Position numbers and translations under genes: made by a program. Of a stretch of DNA of 64,000 nt, positions 24,124 to 32,400 are shown piece after piece (position 1 is the stretch's first letter; each line of letters starts with the position of its first letter). Origin of the DNA: CAZUHB01 sp964620445 (GTDB lineage Bacteria > Planctomycetota > B15-G4 > CAYZWU01); the NCBI GenBank assembly GCA_964620445.1, contig CAZUHB010000001.1, forward strand, positions 62,001-126,000, in the 5' to 3' direction. Below the pieces are notes generated by a model, which did no database searches, was not told the DNA's origin, and saw nothing but the letters and a program-made list of their open reading frames with translations.

Positions 24124-24495
24124 TCAAAAAGGATCGTCGATCCGCAGGAGCCTCGGTTCGCAATCAGCCGGGCTGCCGAAGACAACAAGAAAGAGGAGAA
24201 AACGGTAGTCGCGGTCCCAGTCGCCGCTTCGTTCGAGAAAGATCTTGGCCATCCGTTTCAGTCGTGCGGTCTGACGCGTTCCGATGGCCTGACGCAGCCC
24301 CGAATCTCCCACGCGGCTCTTGACCTCCACGAAAACGACAGTGTCCCTGTCGTGTGCCACGATGTCGAGTTCGCCCAGGGGATGACAGGCAAAGTTGCGC
24401 GCCACGATATCCATGCCGTCGCGGGCCAGGTGACGGGCAACGATCTCTTCTCCCCGTTTTCCCAGTTCGGCACGATGGTCCTTGGCGTTTTGCAC
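24124..24495 (-). CDS. yraN: YraN/UPF0102 family nuclease-like protein
   Basis: The 123-aa protein has the YraN motifs of a restriction-endonuclease-like fold: LGKRGEEIVARHL, GELDIVAHD and VVFVEVKSR, which give the PD-(D/E)xK-like D...ExK set. The family occurs in most bacteria and is proposed to act in DNA processing or Holliday-junction metabolism; its exact role is unproven. Length is normal. Its upstream neighbour on the same strand is yajC, 132 bases away. Confidence 0.92.
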   Translation of the reverse strand: MQNAKDHRAELGKRGEEIVARHLARDGMDIVARNFACHPLGELDIVAHDRDTVVFVEVKSRVGDSGLRQAIGTRQTARLKRMAKIFLERSGDWDRDYRFLLFLVVFGSPADCEPRLLRIDDPF

Positions 24496-24627
24496 CGTAT
24501 TCGACCCAATAACAGAAGCACTCGGTCACAGTGCAATGAATGACGGACCGGATCGGGCAGAGTTACGGCGGGGTGGTGAGATTTTCATCCCGCGGCGAGA
24601 TTTTTCAGCCCGGGACGATTCCGCCTC

Positions 24628-24972
24628 TCACGACGATTTGTCGTCCTCGGCGTCGTCCCGATTGACGATGGCGGTCACGGCCGACCGAGCGACCTTGACG
24701 CGCACATTGTCGTCGATCTTGACGGTCACGTCGTTTTCGTGCACCGACACGACCGTTCCATAGATCCCGCCCGAGGTCAGAACCTGATCATGTTTCTTTA
24801 TGGCGGCCAGCATGGCGCGGCGCCTCTTCTGTTCCTTCATTTGAGGGCGGAACATCACGAAGTACATGATCAGGATCATGCCGCCGATCAGAAAGAGGAA
24901 CTGCATCGGATTGCCGCCCTGCTCGCCGGCGAGCAGGTAGAATTGAGTGGATGTCACCGTACCATCTCCCAT
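24628..24972 (-). CDS. yajC: Preprotein translocase subunit YajC
   Basis: The 114-aa product has one transmembrane helix (about 22-41, PMQFLFLIGGMILIMYFVMF) followed by the YajC signature RPQMKEQKRRR, then DQVLTSGGIYGTVVSVHEN and a short charged tail. YajC associates with SecDF and the Sec translocon. No secD, secF or tgt gene is adjacent, which is the common arrangement elsewhere. The start has no strong Shine-Dalgarno visible but fits the family length. Confidence 0.93.
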   Translation of the reverse strand: MGDGTVTSTQFYLLAGEQGGNPMQFLFLIGGMILIMYFVMFRPQMKEQKRRRAMLAAIKKHDQVLTSGGIYGTVVSVHENDVTVKIDDNVRVKVARSAVTAIVNRDDAEDDKSS

Positions 24973-25042
24973 GGTTTCAATTTCGAGAACCAGGTGAAAA
25001 GGTGGATTTATACCATGGTCTCAGGGGAGGCATCAATAGACA

Positions 25043-25074
25043 AAAAAGGCGCTACCAAGAGGAGCGCCTTTTTT
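25043..25074. terminator. Bidirectional terminator between yajC and HU genes
   Basis: AAAAAAGGCGCT and AGCGCCTTTTTT flank a 9-base loop, so the hairpin has a T-run in either direction. It lies downstream of HU on the - strand, upstream of yajC. Confidence 0.85.
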
Positions 25075-25093
25075 GTAGATAGTCAATCAGTGT

Positions 25094-25134
25094 CCGGATC
25101 GGCGCGAGCCGAAGCGCTCGCGTTCACGATCCGG
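25094..25134 (-). terminator. Large hairpin just after the HU stop codon
   Basis: CCGGATCG (25094-25101) pairs with CGATCCGG (25127-25134), and an inner GCGAGC/GCTCGC stem fills the loop. It ends 10 bases from the HU stop and precedes the T-rich terminator. It may protect the abundant HU message from 3' decay. Confidence 0.5.
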
Positions 25135-25144
25135 TCCTGCAGCC

Positions 25145-25420
25145 TTAGAGAGATCCCTTCAGATCTTTGCCCGGTTTGAATCCAACCGTCTTGGAAGCTT
25201 TGATCTTGATCTTCTCACCGGTGGCCGGGTTGCGGCCCCAGCGTGCCTTGCGCGTCTTGGTGTTGAACGTGCCAAAACCGACGAGCTGCACGACCTTGTC
25301 CTTTTTCAGACCGGTCCGCATCCCCTGGAGGACAGCGTTGACCGCGGTTTCGGCCTGCGCTTTCGTTGCTTCCTTCCAAAGATTCTTCCGGACAATTTCT
25401 GTCAAACCAGCTTTGTTCAT
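25145..25420 (-). CDS. hup: HU-family DNA-binding protein
   Basis: A 91-aa nucleoid protein that bends DNA as a dimer. The signature VGFGTFNTKTRKARWGRNPATGEKI matches HU/IHF, with the arm tip residues RNPxTGE intact and a C-terminal VGFKPGKDLK. The N-terminal MNKAGLTEIV is also typical. HU and IHF cannot be separated with certainty, but a single homodimer-type sequence is more like HU. GGGGG lies upstream of ATG. A possible promoter with TTGATC and TAATCC spaced 16 bases lies in the leader. Confidence 0.96.
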   Translation of the reverse strand: MNKAGLTEIVRKNLWKEATKAQAETAVNAVLQGMRTGLKKDKVVQLVGFGTFNTKTRKARWGRNPATGEKIKIKASKTVGFKPGKDLKGSL

Positions 25421-25671
25421 TTTTACCCCCCGTCAATATTGGGAAACTCGATGGATTAAAAGGATGAAGCTTGAGATCAACCTTCCTCCTTTGACCGCCA
25501 TAAATACTGGTGCAGAACCGCCGTTCTGAGATGCATATAATCCGAGTCAAATTTTTTATAGAGAGTCCAAAAGGTGGGGTCAACCTTTTTCATCCGACTT
25601 TTTATTTTTTTCAGTACCCCGCAGACCAAGAAAAACAAGGCTTCCCGGCTGATTCGGAGGGGGCGGTCCGG

Positions 25672-26076
25672 TCAATTGCGGATGAGTGCGAGCAAGGAAC
25701 GGAAACGCGGAGACGATTTCACGTTGGCGAAATCAGGATCTTCGTCGAGGTGGCCGGCATCGCAATACCCGAGTTGGATGGCGATCTCCAGTTGATCGAG
25801 CGATTCTTCCGCCCTGTTCAGGAGGGAGTAGGAGCAGGCAAGATTGTAGTGGACGATCGGATTGTTCGGATCGAGCTCGATCAGCTTGAGATCGATCTGG
25901 AGTCCTGCATCGAGCCGCCCCGATCGGGTATATGCTTCGGCCAGGGCCGACATCGTCTCTATATCCTCGGGGATCTTTTCGTTGAGGTATTCATAGATAC
26001 CGATATCGAACCGTATCCCTTCCGTGTCGAGCGCCTTTCGGACGGTTTTTTCTGGCTTGAAGGATTTCTCTGTCAC
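25672..26076 (-). CDS. Small TPR protein
   Basis: The 134-aa cytoplasmic protein contains two to three TPR units: ETMSALAEAYTRSGRLDAGLQIDLKLIELDPNN is split here as TMSALAEAYTRSGRL and DLKLIELDPNN, then IVHYNLACSYSLLNRAEESLDQL. The DPNNP-HYNLAC-YS pattern is characteristic of TPR. The C-terminal DEDPDFANVKSSPRFRSLL matches the capping segment often seen after TPRs in ribosome-associated and secretion-related proteins. It is divergent from the zinc-ribbon gene. Partner unknown. Confidence 0.8.
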   Translation of the reverse strand: MTEKSFKPEKTVRKALDTEGIRFDIGIYEYLNEKIPEDIETMSALAEAYTRSGRLDAGLQIDLKLIELDPNNPIVHYNLACSYSLLNRAEESLDQLEIAIQLGYCDAGHLDEDPDFANVKSSPRFRSLLALIRN

Positions 26077-26251
26077 GAGGCACCATCAGTAAAAAAGTTG
26101 CTTTATCGTTTCCTCAGCTCTTACCATATATATAGCTGATGTAGCCAGTCTGTGAAAAAAAGAAATATATGGATTCAAATAAGTTTTCAATGCCATCTTT
26201 TCGGGTATCGGTTCGAACATCTCTGTTTTTGAACGAGAGGCAGGAAGCAGC

Positions 26252-27307
26252 ATGAAGATCTACTTTTGCGACGTCTGCAATGAGAGCATCCCCATCCAGG
26301 ATATCAAGGACGGTGTTGCGACCACGGTCGGCGGCAAGATTTACTGCCGGAGCCACAATCCGCTGCAGGCTGTCCAAGGCCTTGCCGTCAAGAAGAGTTC
26401 GGAGAAGACCTCGATCGTCCTCTTCGCGATCGTCATCGTCCTGCTCATGGCGGTACTCGCCATCATGCTCTGGGGACAGGGCGACAAGGACGAAGAGTTC
26501 GCCACCCTCTCGTCACAGGTCAAACTGCGGAGCGACCTAGGGAACATCACGGAACGGCTCAACCTGCTCCAGCCCGACACGGTCGCCCTGAAGGTGAAAT
26601 CCCAGGAACAGGAAACGATTCTCTCCGGAATCCAGACCGATATCATCCAGCTCAGGGGAGATCTGGCCGGGGTCCGCGGCGAGGTGAGAAACCTGGCCGA
26701 GAACCTGACAACAGCGTCCGATCTGCGAACCGAGGTGAAAGAGCTCGCTCTCAAGCTGGGTGAGTTCAACGGCAGAATGTCGTCGCTGGAGAACGAATAC
26801 TCGAGCATCCGGCAGAGGCTCAACAGCTACAGGGCCGACCTCGACAAGCTGGCCTCGGCCGGTCCGGTCACCGTCACGACCTCGGGGACGAAACCGGGAT
26901 CGACAAGAACAGACAAGCCCGCCAAGGCTGAGGAATCGAAAGAGCTCAAGGAACTCAAGGGCAAGCTGACCTCGAAAGACAACAGCGTCCGGTTCGAGGC
27001 GGTCAACCTCGTCTACGACAACAGGATCAAGGAAGCTCTTCCCTATCTCCTTCCCCTTCTCGAGGATCCCGACCAGTTCGTGCAGGTCGGAGCGATCCAG
27101 ACCGTGGGAGAGTTCCTCTATCTCCCCGCCATTCCGATCCTGGTCAAGGTTCTCAAGGATCCGGACGTGACGGTTCGCGAGGAAGCTCTTCTCCAGCTGA
27201 TCCGCATGACGGGTGAAACCAGCCTCAATTTCGATCCCCGCGGATCGAACTCGGAGAGGGACAAGGCGGTCAAGAAGTGGGAAGAGTGGCTCAAGAAGAA
27301 CTCGTGA
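26252..27307 (+). CDS. Membrane protein with zinc-ribbon, coiled coil and HEAT repeats
   Basis: The 351-aa chain has four parts. Residues 1-35 form a putative zinc ribbon (CDVCNESIP ... GGKIYCRSH). A transmembrane helix at about 53-74 follows. A coiled coil (about 80-195, with IQTDIIQLRGDLAGVRGEV) leads to a Lys/Thr-rich linker. The tail (about 235-320) has two to three HEAT repeats (FEAVNLVYDNRIKEALPYLL, VQVGAIQTVGEFLYLPAIPIL). It opens the operon that continues with the phosphatase, miaB, ribD and FGE-like genes; its stop codon overlaps the next start by 4 bases (GTGA). The role is unknown, but the zinc ribbon would face the cytoplasm if the N-terminus is inside. Confidence 0.7.
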   Translation: MKIYFCDVCNESIPIQDIKDGVATTVGGKIYCRSHNPLQAVQGLAVKKSSEKTSIVLFAIVIVLLMAVLAIMLWGQGDKDEEFATLSSQVKLRSDLGNITERLNLLQPDTVALKVKSQEQETILSGIQTDIIQLRGDLAGVRGEVRNLAENLTTASDLRTEVKELALKLGEFNGRMSSLENEYSSIRQRLNSYRADLDKLASAGPVTVTTSGTKPGSTRTDKPAKAEESKELKELKGKLTSKDNSVRFEAVNLVYDNRIKEALPYLLPLLEDPDQFVQVGAIQTVGEFLYLPAIPILVKVLKDPDVTVREEALLQLIRMTGETSLNFDPRGSNSERDKAVKKWEEWLKKNS

Positions 27308-27918
27308 AAAGCGCTGTCAAATGTCTCGTGTTCGACCTGGGAGGAACCCTCGTACGCATCGACTACGGGACCTGGTTCCGTGCCGTGGCGCGTCTCACCG
27401 GTGAAGGTGCCGATCAGCTTCTCGAGCGCGCGGAGGAATCGGGTCTCGGACGGGATTTCGATCAGGGCCTGATCGAGCCCCCTATTTTCGTGAGGCGCGT
27501 GCAGTCGCTCTTTTCGTTCGACCTGGACGAGAAGGAGATCCGCACCCTCTGGAACAGCATCTTCGACCGCGACCCCGCGATGGAAGAACTCCTCGAGAGG
27601 CTGGCACGCCGCTACCCTCTCGTCATGCTCTCCAATGTCAATCCCTGGCATTTCGAACATTTGAACCGGAGTGCGCCTTTTTTCAAACTGTTCAAGGGAT
27701 TCGTGCTATCGTACCGGGAGAAGCGGATGAAACCCGATCCGCTGATCTACGCGAAGGCCGCCGAGCTGGGCGGATCCGATCCGACGGAGTGCGTCTTCGT
27801 TGACGATGTCCAATCGTATGTGGACGGAGCAGCGAAGGCGGGCATGAAAGCCGTCCGATTCCGGGGCCGCGACCGGCTTGTCGACGATCTCCGCGCCCTG
27901 GGCGTTGTGTGGAGTTAG
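27304..27918 (+). CDS. HAD-superfamily hydrolase, YihX/haloacid-dehalogenase subtype
   Basis: The 204-aa protein starts at GTG overlapping the upstream stop; an in-frame ATG at 27277 would run into the preceding gene. Motif I is VFDLGGTLVR, so the second Asp of the usual DxDxT is Gly, as in the YihX-like group. Motif II is MLSNVN, the lysine motif is KRMKPDPLIY, and motif III is CVFVDDVQSYVDGA. A small helical cap lies between motifs I and II. It should remove phosphate from a small metabolite, and its place before ribD raises the possibility of a flavin-pathway phosphatase, which is inference. Confidence 0.88.
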   Translation: MKSAVKCLVFDLGGTLVRIDYGTWFRAVARLTGEGADQLLERAEESGLGRDFDQGLIEPPIFVRRVQSLFSFDLDEKEIRTLWNSIFDRDPAMEELLERLARRYPLVMLSNVNPWHFEHLNRSAPFFKLFKGFVLSYREKRMKPDPLIYAKAAELGGSDPTECVFVDDVQSYVDGAAKAGMKAVRFRGRDRLVDDLRALGVVWS

Positions 27919-27919
27919 G

Positions 27920-29257
27920 TTGAACAGCGCAAAGGACAAGACGGCGTCGATTCATGTTTTCGGCTGCCAGATGAACAAGCTCGACGGCGAGCTCATCCGC
28001 ACCGTGCTCGCCGAACGGGGCTACTCCTTTTCCAGCGACGACAACGACGCGGGCCTGATCCTCTTCGTGACCTGCAGCGTGCGCGAGCATGCCGAGGATC
28101 GCGTCCACTCCCGCCTCGGTGCACTGAAGCGGCTCAAGAAACACAATCCCGATCTGGTCATCGGAGTCCTGGGATGCATGGCCCAGGAACATGCCGACAA
28201 GCTTTTCGACAAGCACCGCCACCTCGATGTGGTCTGCGGCACGCGCGACTTCCAGCACGTGGCCGACCTCGTGGAAAGGGTCCGCTCGGGCGAGACGCGG
28301 GTCGCGGCGGTGGAGAGTCGATTGCGGCCCGAGGTCGTCCGCGACACGAATCAGCGGCCCGCGGCTTTCAGCGCCTTTCTGGCCGTCATGCGCGGCTGCA
28401 ACCAGTTCTGCTCCTATTGCATCGTGCCCTTCGTACGCGGCCGCGAGGAATCGAGGCCCGCCGACGAGGTGGTCGAAGAAGCGAGGCGATTGATCGACGA
28501 CGGTGTCAAGGAGATCACTCTCCTCGGCCAGGCCGTGAACCGCTACGATGACGGCGGCGGCACGCGGTTGCCCGATCTTCTCGTCCGGCTCGATTCTCTC
28601 AAAGGCCTTAAAAGGCTCCACTTCGTCACCTCCTATCCCTCGGGTGTCGACAAGAACCTCATCTCGGCGATTCGCGACTGCGCCACCGTGACCCGGTTCC
28701 TCCATGTCCCCGCCCAGTCCGGTTCGAATCCGGTCCTGAAAAGAATGAACCGGCGCTATCTTGTCGAGGATTACGTGGAGATGGTCGACGCCCTGCGCGC
28801 CGAGGTTCCCGACATGGAATTCGGTTCCGATTTCATCGTCGGATTCCCCGGTGAGAGCGACGACGATTTCGCCGGCACCGTTTCCCTGCTCGAGAGGGTG
28901 CGCTTCCAGCAATCCTTCATCTTCAAGTACTCGCCCCGGCCGGGTACACTGGCGGAGAAGAAGTACGCCGACGACGTACCCGACGAGGTCAAGCGCGAAC
29001 GCAACGCGCGCCTTCTGGCGGTCCAGGAGGCGATCTCCATCGAGAAGAACGCCGCTCTCGTGGGCAAGGAAGTGGAGGTGCTCGTCACCGGCCGGAGCCG
29101 CAGGGACCGGAACCGGTTCACCGGTCGTACCGTGTACAACAACATCGCCGCCTTCCGCGGCGAGGAGGAGTTGATCGGACGTTTCGCGAGGCTGCGCGTG
29201 GATCGGTCCACGGCGTTGACACTCCTTTGCGACGTGGTCCTGGAGGTCACCGATTGA
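27920..29257 (+). CDS. miaB: tRNA-2-methylthio-N6-dimethylallyladenosine synthase MiaB
   Basis: MiaB is a radical-SAM methylthiotransferase acting on A37 of tRNA. From the TTG start (GGAG just upstream, 1 base after the previous stop) the protein has 445 aa. The N-terminal UPF0004 domain has the three cluster cysteines in VFGCQMN, VTCSVRE and LGCMAQ. The radical-SAM cluster motif is CNQFCSYC. The C-terminal TRAM domain includes VGKEVEVLVTGRSRRDRNRFTGRT. The MiaB-type GxxxxFI and length suit MiaB over RimO or MtaB, though RimO is a relative. Stop and next start overlap as TGATG. Confidence 0.94.
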   Translation: MNSAKDKTASIHVFGCQMNKLDGELIRTVLAERGYSFSSDDNDAGLILFVTCSVREHAEDRVHSRLGALKRLKKHNPDLVIGVLGCMAQEHADKLFDKHRHLDVVCGTRDFQHVADLVERVRSGETRVAAVESRLRPEVVRDTNQRPAAFSAFLAVMRGCNQFCSYCIVPFVRGREESRPADEVVEEARRLIDDGVKEITLLGQAVNRYDDGGGTRLPDLLVRLDSLKGLKRLHFVTSYPSGVDKNLISAIRDCATVTRFLHVPAQSGSNPVLKRMNRRYLVEDYVEMVDALRAEVPDMEFGSDFIVGFPGESDDDFAGTVSLLERVRFQQSFIFKYSPRPGTLAEKKYADDVPDEVKRERNARLLAVQEAISIEKNAALVGKEVEVLVTGRSRRDRNRFTGRTVYNNIAAFRGEEELIGRFARLRVDRSTALTLLCDVVLEVTD

Positions 29258-30381
29258 TGGGAGCAGACATTGATCGCGCGGACGGGCAGTTTCTGGAACA
29301 GGCTGCCAAGGCAGCGCTGAAAGGTCGTGGCTTCGTCGAACCCAATCCGCTCGTCGGCGCCGTCGTGGTCTCGCCCGAGGGATCGATCTTCAAGGGGTGG
29401 CACGCCGATTACGGGGGGCCGCACGCCGAGAAGGCCGCTCTCGCAAAGGCGCGCCGCGCCGCGCGAGGCGGAACGCTCTACGTGACGCTCGAACCCTGTT
29501 CCACCACGGGAAAAACTCCTCCCTGCGTCGACGCGGTCGTCGATGCAGGTGTGGCGCGCGTGGTCGTTGGCGTTCTCGATCCGAATCCGGCGCACGACGG
29601 CCGGGGGATCGCGTCCCTGAAGACCGCGGGCATTTCGGTCGATCTCGTGAACGACCCGCGATGCGCCGCGCTCCTGGAAAACTTCAAGAAATGCCTCGGC
29701 CGCAGCCGCCCCTGGGTGGTGGTCAAGTGGGCCATGACTCTCGACGGCCGTATCGCGGCGCGCGATCGGTCGTCGCAGTGGATCTCGGGCGAGAAATCGC
29801 GTCGCCTTGTCCACCGCCTGCGGGGGCATTCCGACGGTGTCATGGTCGGTGCGGGCACTGTGCGCGCCGACGACCCGAGCCTCAACTGCCGCCTCAAGAA
29901 GGCGCCGCTCCGTGCGGCGCGGATCGTTGTCGATCCCGATCTCGCCACGACGCCGCGTGACCGGTGCGTGAGGCTCCGGCGGGACGGCCCCTTTCCGGCG
30001 GGTCCTCCCTGGATCGCGACCGCTCCCGGCCACGACAAGGCAGCCGCCGCCGCTCTGGAAGAGGCCGGTGCCGAGATCGTGGAGATCGACTGCGACGGCG
30101 CCGACCATCGCCTCTTCCTCGAAAAAACACTCGAACGTCTCTACGAGAACGGTGTCAAACGCCTCCTCGTCGAGGGCGGGAGCGGCCTCATCACGTCTGC
30201 CGTGGAGGCCCGCCTTGCCGATCAGGCCGTGGTTTTCGTCGCGCCGGCGGTGGTCGGTGGAAAGGAATCCCTCTCGCCTGTTCTCGGCAATGGCGCCCCG
30301 TCCATGGATCAGGCCTCGAGACTGCGCGATGTCACGGTGGCGCGATCGGGCCAGGACGCTCTGTTGATCGGATTCTTCTGA
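29257..30381 (+). CDS. ribD: Bifunctional riboflavin biosynthesis deaminase/reductase RibD
   Basis: The 374-aa enzyme performs deamination and side-chain reduction of the pyrimidine intermediate in riboflavin synthesis. The N-terminal deaminase has the zinc motifs GGPHAEKAAL and EPCSTTGKTPPC. The C-terminal reductase has KWAMTLDGRIA, GAGTVRADDPSLN, LLVEGGSGLI and VVGGKESL. The usual His in PCxHxG is Thr here (PCSTTG), a minor variation. ATG overlaps the miaB stop, and its own TGA overlaps the next ATG (TGATG), so the operon is translationally coupled. No other rib gene is nearby. Confidence 0.94.
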   Translation: MGADIDRADGQFLEQAAKAALKGRGFVEPNPLVGAVVVSPEGSIFKGWHADYGGPHAEKAALAKARRAARGGTLYVTLEPCSTTGKTPPCVDAVVDAGVARVVVGVLDPNPAHDGRGIASLKTAGISVDLVNDPRCAALLENFKKCLGRSRPWVVVKWAMTLDGRIAARDRSSQWISGEKSRRLVHRLRGHSDGVMVGAGTVRADDPSLNCRLKKAPLRAARIVVDPDLATTPRDRCVRLRRDGPFPAGPPWIATAPGHDKAAAAALEEAGAEIVEIDCDGADHRLFLEKTLERLYENGVKRLLVEGGSGLITSAVEARLADQAVVFVAPAVVGGKESLSPVLGNGAPSMDQASRLRDVTVARSGQDALLIGFF

Positions 30382-31373
30382 TGGCTCCATTCCTCGATCG
30401 GCTGAGGGCAGTCAATCTTCGCCTCGTCAAGGCGATACTCGTCGCGTGCGGGATCTGTCTGTTCTCCTGGCTGCCGGCAGCCGACGATCGCGCCGGTTCG
30501 TCGGGCCCGGTCGTGGACGAGGCATCGGGCGCGTCCGGTTTTGACGGCGAGGAAAAGGACGAGAAGGACGCCGATTTCTGGATCGCCGGCTTGAGCGGAT
30601 CCACGCTTGAAGGCAGGGAGGACGCCTTCTTCCGCCTCCAGCTCATGGGACAATCGGCGCTCGGAGCCCTCGGGAAGGCGCGAACGCGGGCTGATTTTCA
30701 GACCCGTTTGTTCATCGACTACCTGATCGCCCACGTGCCGGTCGCACAGGAGATGCTCCTCGTTCCCGCGGATCGGTACCGGACCGGGTCGAAGCGGAAG
30801 GCTCTCGGCAATCCCCCCAGAACGCAGTACCTCTCCGCCTACGAGATCGACAAGTACGAGGTGACGAACTTCATGTACTATGCCTTTGTCCGAGCCACGG
30901 GCCACAAACCGCCCGCAACGTGGACCGGCAGCCGCTATCCGCTCGCTTGCGAGAACTTTCCCGTCACCAAGGTGTCCTTCGAAGACGCCAGTGCATATGC
31001 CGCCTGGGCCGGGAAGCGTCTTCCGACCGAAGCGGAGTGGGAGGTGGCCGCCGCCGGAAGGGAGGGGGGACATTATCCCTGGGGCGACAGGACCCTCCGG
31101 ACGGCGGCAAATATTGACAGTCTCGGGCTCAGGGAAGTGGGGAGCTTCAAGAGGGATCGGAGCGCGCGGGGCTGCATGGACATGGCCGGCAACGCGTCGG
31201 AGTGGGTGATCGCCCGCGACGGCGCCAGCGGACCGGCTCCGGCGAGAAAAGGCGCGGATTACGACATGCCTTTCGAGTTTCCCATCGGCGTCATCGCCTT
31301 GCGGGCGATTCCGCCGGACGAACCGGTCATGAGCGAACTCGGGTTCCGCTGCGTGAGAGAGGTCAGAGACTGA
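30381..31373 (+). CDS. FGE/SUMF1-type C-lectin-like protein, probably non-catalytic
   Basis: The 330-aa protein has a hydrophobic N-terminus (about 14-32) that is a signal or anchor, an acidic spacer, and a formylglycine-generating-enzyme fold from about 130 on: ISAYEIDKYEVTNFMYYAFV-type element, FPVTKVSFEDASAYAAWAGKRLPTEAEWE (shown in parts as VSFEDASAY and GKRLPTEAEWE), MDMAGNASEWV and GFRCVREV. The catalytic cysteine pair of FGE near the C-terminus is absent, so it is likely a binding or scaffold member of the family. It is coupled to ribD. Its end overlaps the convergent cytochrome gene by 11 bases. Confidence 0.85.
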   Translation: MAPFLDRLRAVNLRLVKAILVACGICLFSWLPAADDRAGSSGPVVDEASGASGFDGEEKDEKDADFWIAGLSGSTLEGREDAFFRLQLMGQSALGALGKARTRADFQTRLFIDYLIAHVPVAQEMLLVPADRYRTGSKRKALGNPPRTQYLSAYEIDKYEVTNFMYYAFVRATGHKPPATWTGSRYPLACENFPVTKVSFEDASAYAAWAGKRLPTEAEWEVAAAGREGGHYPWGDRTLRTAANIDSLGLREVGSFKRDRSARGCMDMAGNASEWVIARDGASGPAPARKGADYDMPFEFPIGVIALRAIPPDEPVMSELGFRCVREVRD

Positions 31374-32400
31374 GCTCCTCCGAGTGGATCTCGATCGCTT
31401 CATCGTCAGGGGTGAAGGGGGTCAGCTTGTAGAGCAGTTCGACCCTGGCCCTGACCGCGCCGGGGGGAATTTCCTCTTCCATGATCGCGGCGGTGCCTGA
31501 CACGATCTGCGTGTTCTTCTTCCCGATCTCCGATCGGTAGGGATTGCGGAACCGCATCCTGTGCGTGCCCGGCTCCTGTCCGAAATCGCGATCCCCGTCG
31601 GCCGCGCCGAACGCCTGGCCGCCGGCCTTGAAGAAGGTGAGGACCAGATCGAGCGCCCGGTTGCGCGAATCGGCCGGCACATTGTGCGGAGTCTTGTCAT
31701 TGATGAGGCTGATCTTGATCGCTTTCGACTCCTCCCCGTCGACGATCTCCGAACGGATCGTGAGAGCCGGGATGTCGAGATTTTCCGATCGCCAGCTGCG
31801 CAGGAGATGCGACCGGCCCATGCGAGGCGGACCGTTTTTCCTGCCGGCCCGTTCCACGGGCGGGTAGTGGCAGCGATTGCAGTTGTCACCCCTGAGCTCC
31901 TCGGCGGAAGCAATCCACTCGTCCACCGTGTTGTGCTGGTTGTGGCAGGGTGCGCAGAGATCGACGGTGGTCATCGAAGGGTGGAATCGCGGGCCGCAAT
32001 CTCCCTTGGCGTTGCGGTTGGCCGTTGCGAATCCGCCCGACGTCAGCCTGTGGCACGAGAAGCAGTCGACGCCGTTGTGCCTGTTCGATTGCCGCTCGAC
32101 CACACGCTCGCCCGGGCGGATGCCCGCCTCGAAGAGGGGACGCGGGGCGTGGCAAGGGATGCAGTCCTTTTTCTTGAAGTTGTCCGACTGGTCGGGCGCG
32201 CGCACGAGCGGATCGAACCAGGCCTTCGAATGCCAGTTCGACTTCCACTCGGCAAAAACCTCGGGATGGCAAACCTGGCAGTCTTCGACGCTCGCCAGGC
32301 TGACCGGTTGGGCGGTCGCGCTCCGGTTGAATGCCATGAAAGCAAGGAGCGCGCCGAAGGCAAGAATCAGTATTAGCGCTATGATCGTTCTAATCGACAT
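31363..32400 (-). CDS. Membrane-anchored pentaheme cytochrome c
   Basis: The 345-aa protein has a single N-terminal helix (TIIALILILAFGALLAFMAF) and five CxxCH heme-binding motifs: CQVCH, CIPCH, CFSCH, CAPCH and CNRCH within the first 190 residues. The rest is beta-rich. The layout matches the cytochrome c-554/multiheme (NapC/NrfB-adjacent) families that carry periplasmic electrons, but the closest function is not clear. Additional His residues near the CxxCH sites could provide distal ligands. Its start overlaps the end of the upstream ABC ATPase gene by 11 bases, so the two are co-translated. No terminal reductase gene is close. Confidence 0.88.
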   Translation of the reverse strand: MSIRTIIALILILAFGALLAFMAFNRSATAQPVSLASVEDCQVCHPEVFAEWKSNWHSKAWFDPLVRAPDQSDNFKKKDCIPCHAPRPLFEAGIRPGERVVERQSNRHNGVDCFSCHRLTSGGFATANRNAKGDCGPRFHPSMTTVDLCAPCHNQHNTVDEWIASAEELRGDNCNRCHYPPVERAGRKNGPPRMGRSHLLRSWRSENLDIPALTIRSEIVDGEESKAIKISLINDKTPHNVPADSRNRALDLVLTFFKAGGQAFGAADGDRDFGQEPGTHRMRFRNPYRSEIGKKNTQIVSGTAAIMEEEIPPGAVRARVELLYKLTPFTPDDEAIEIHSEELSL

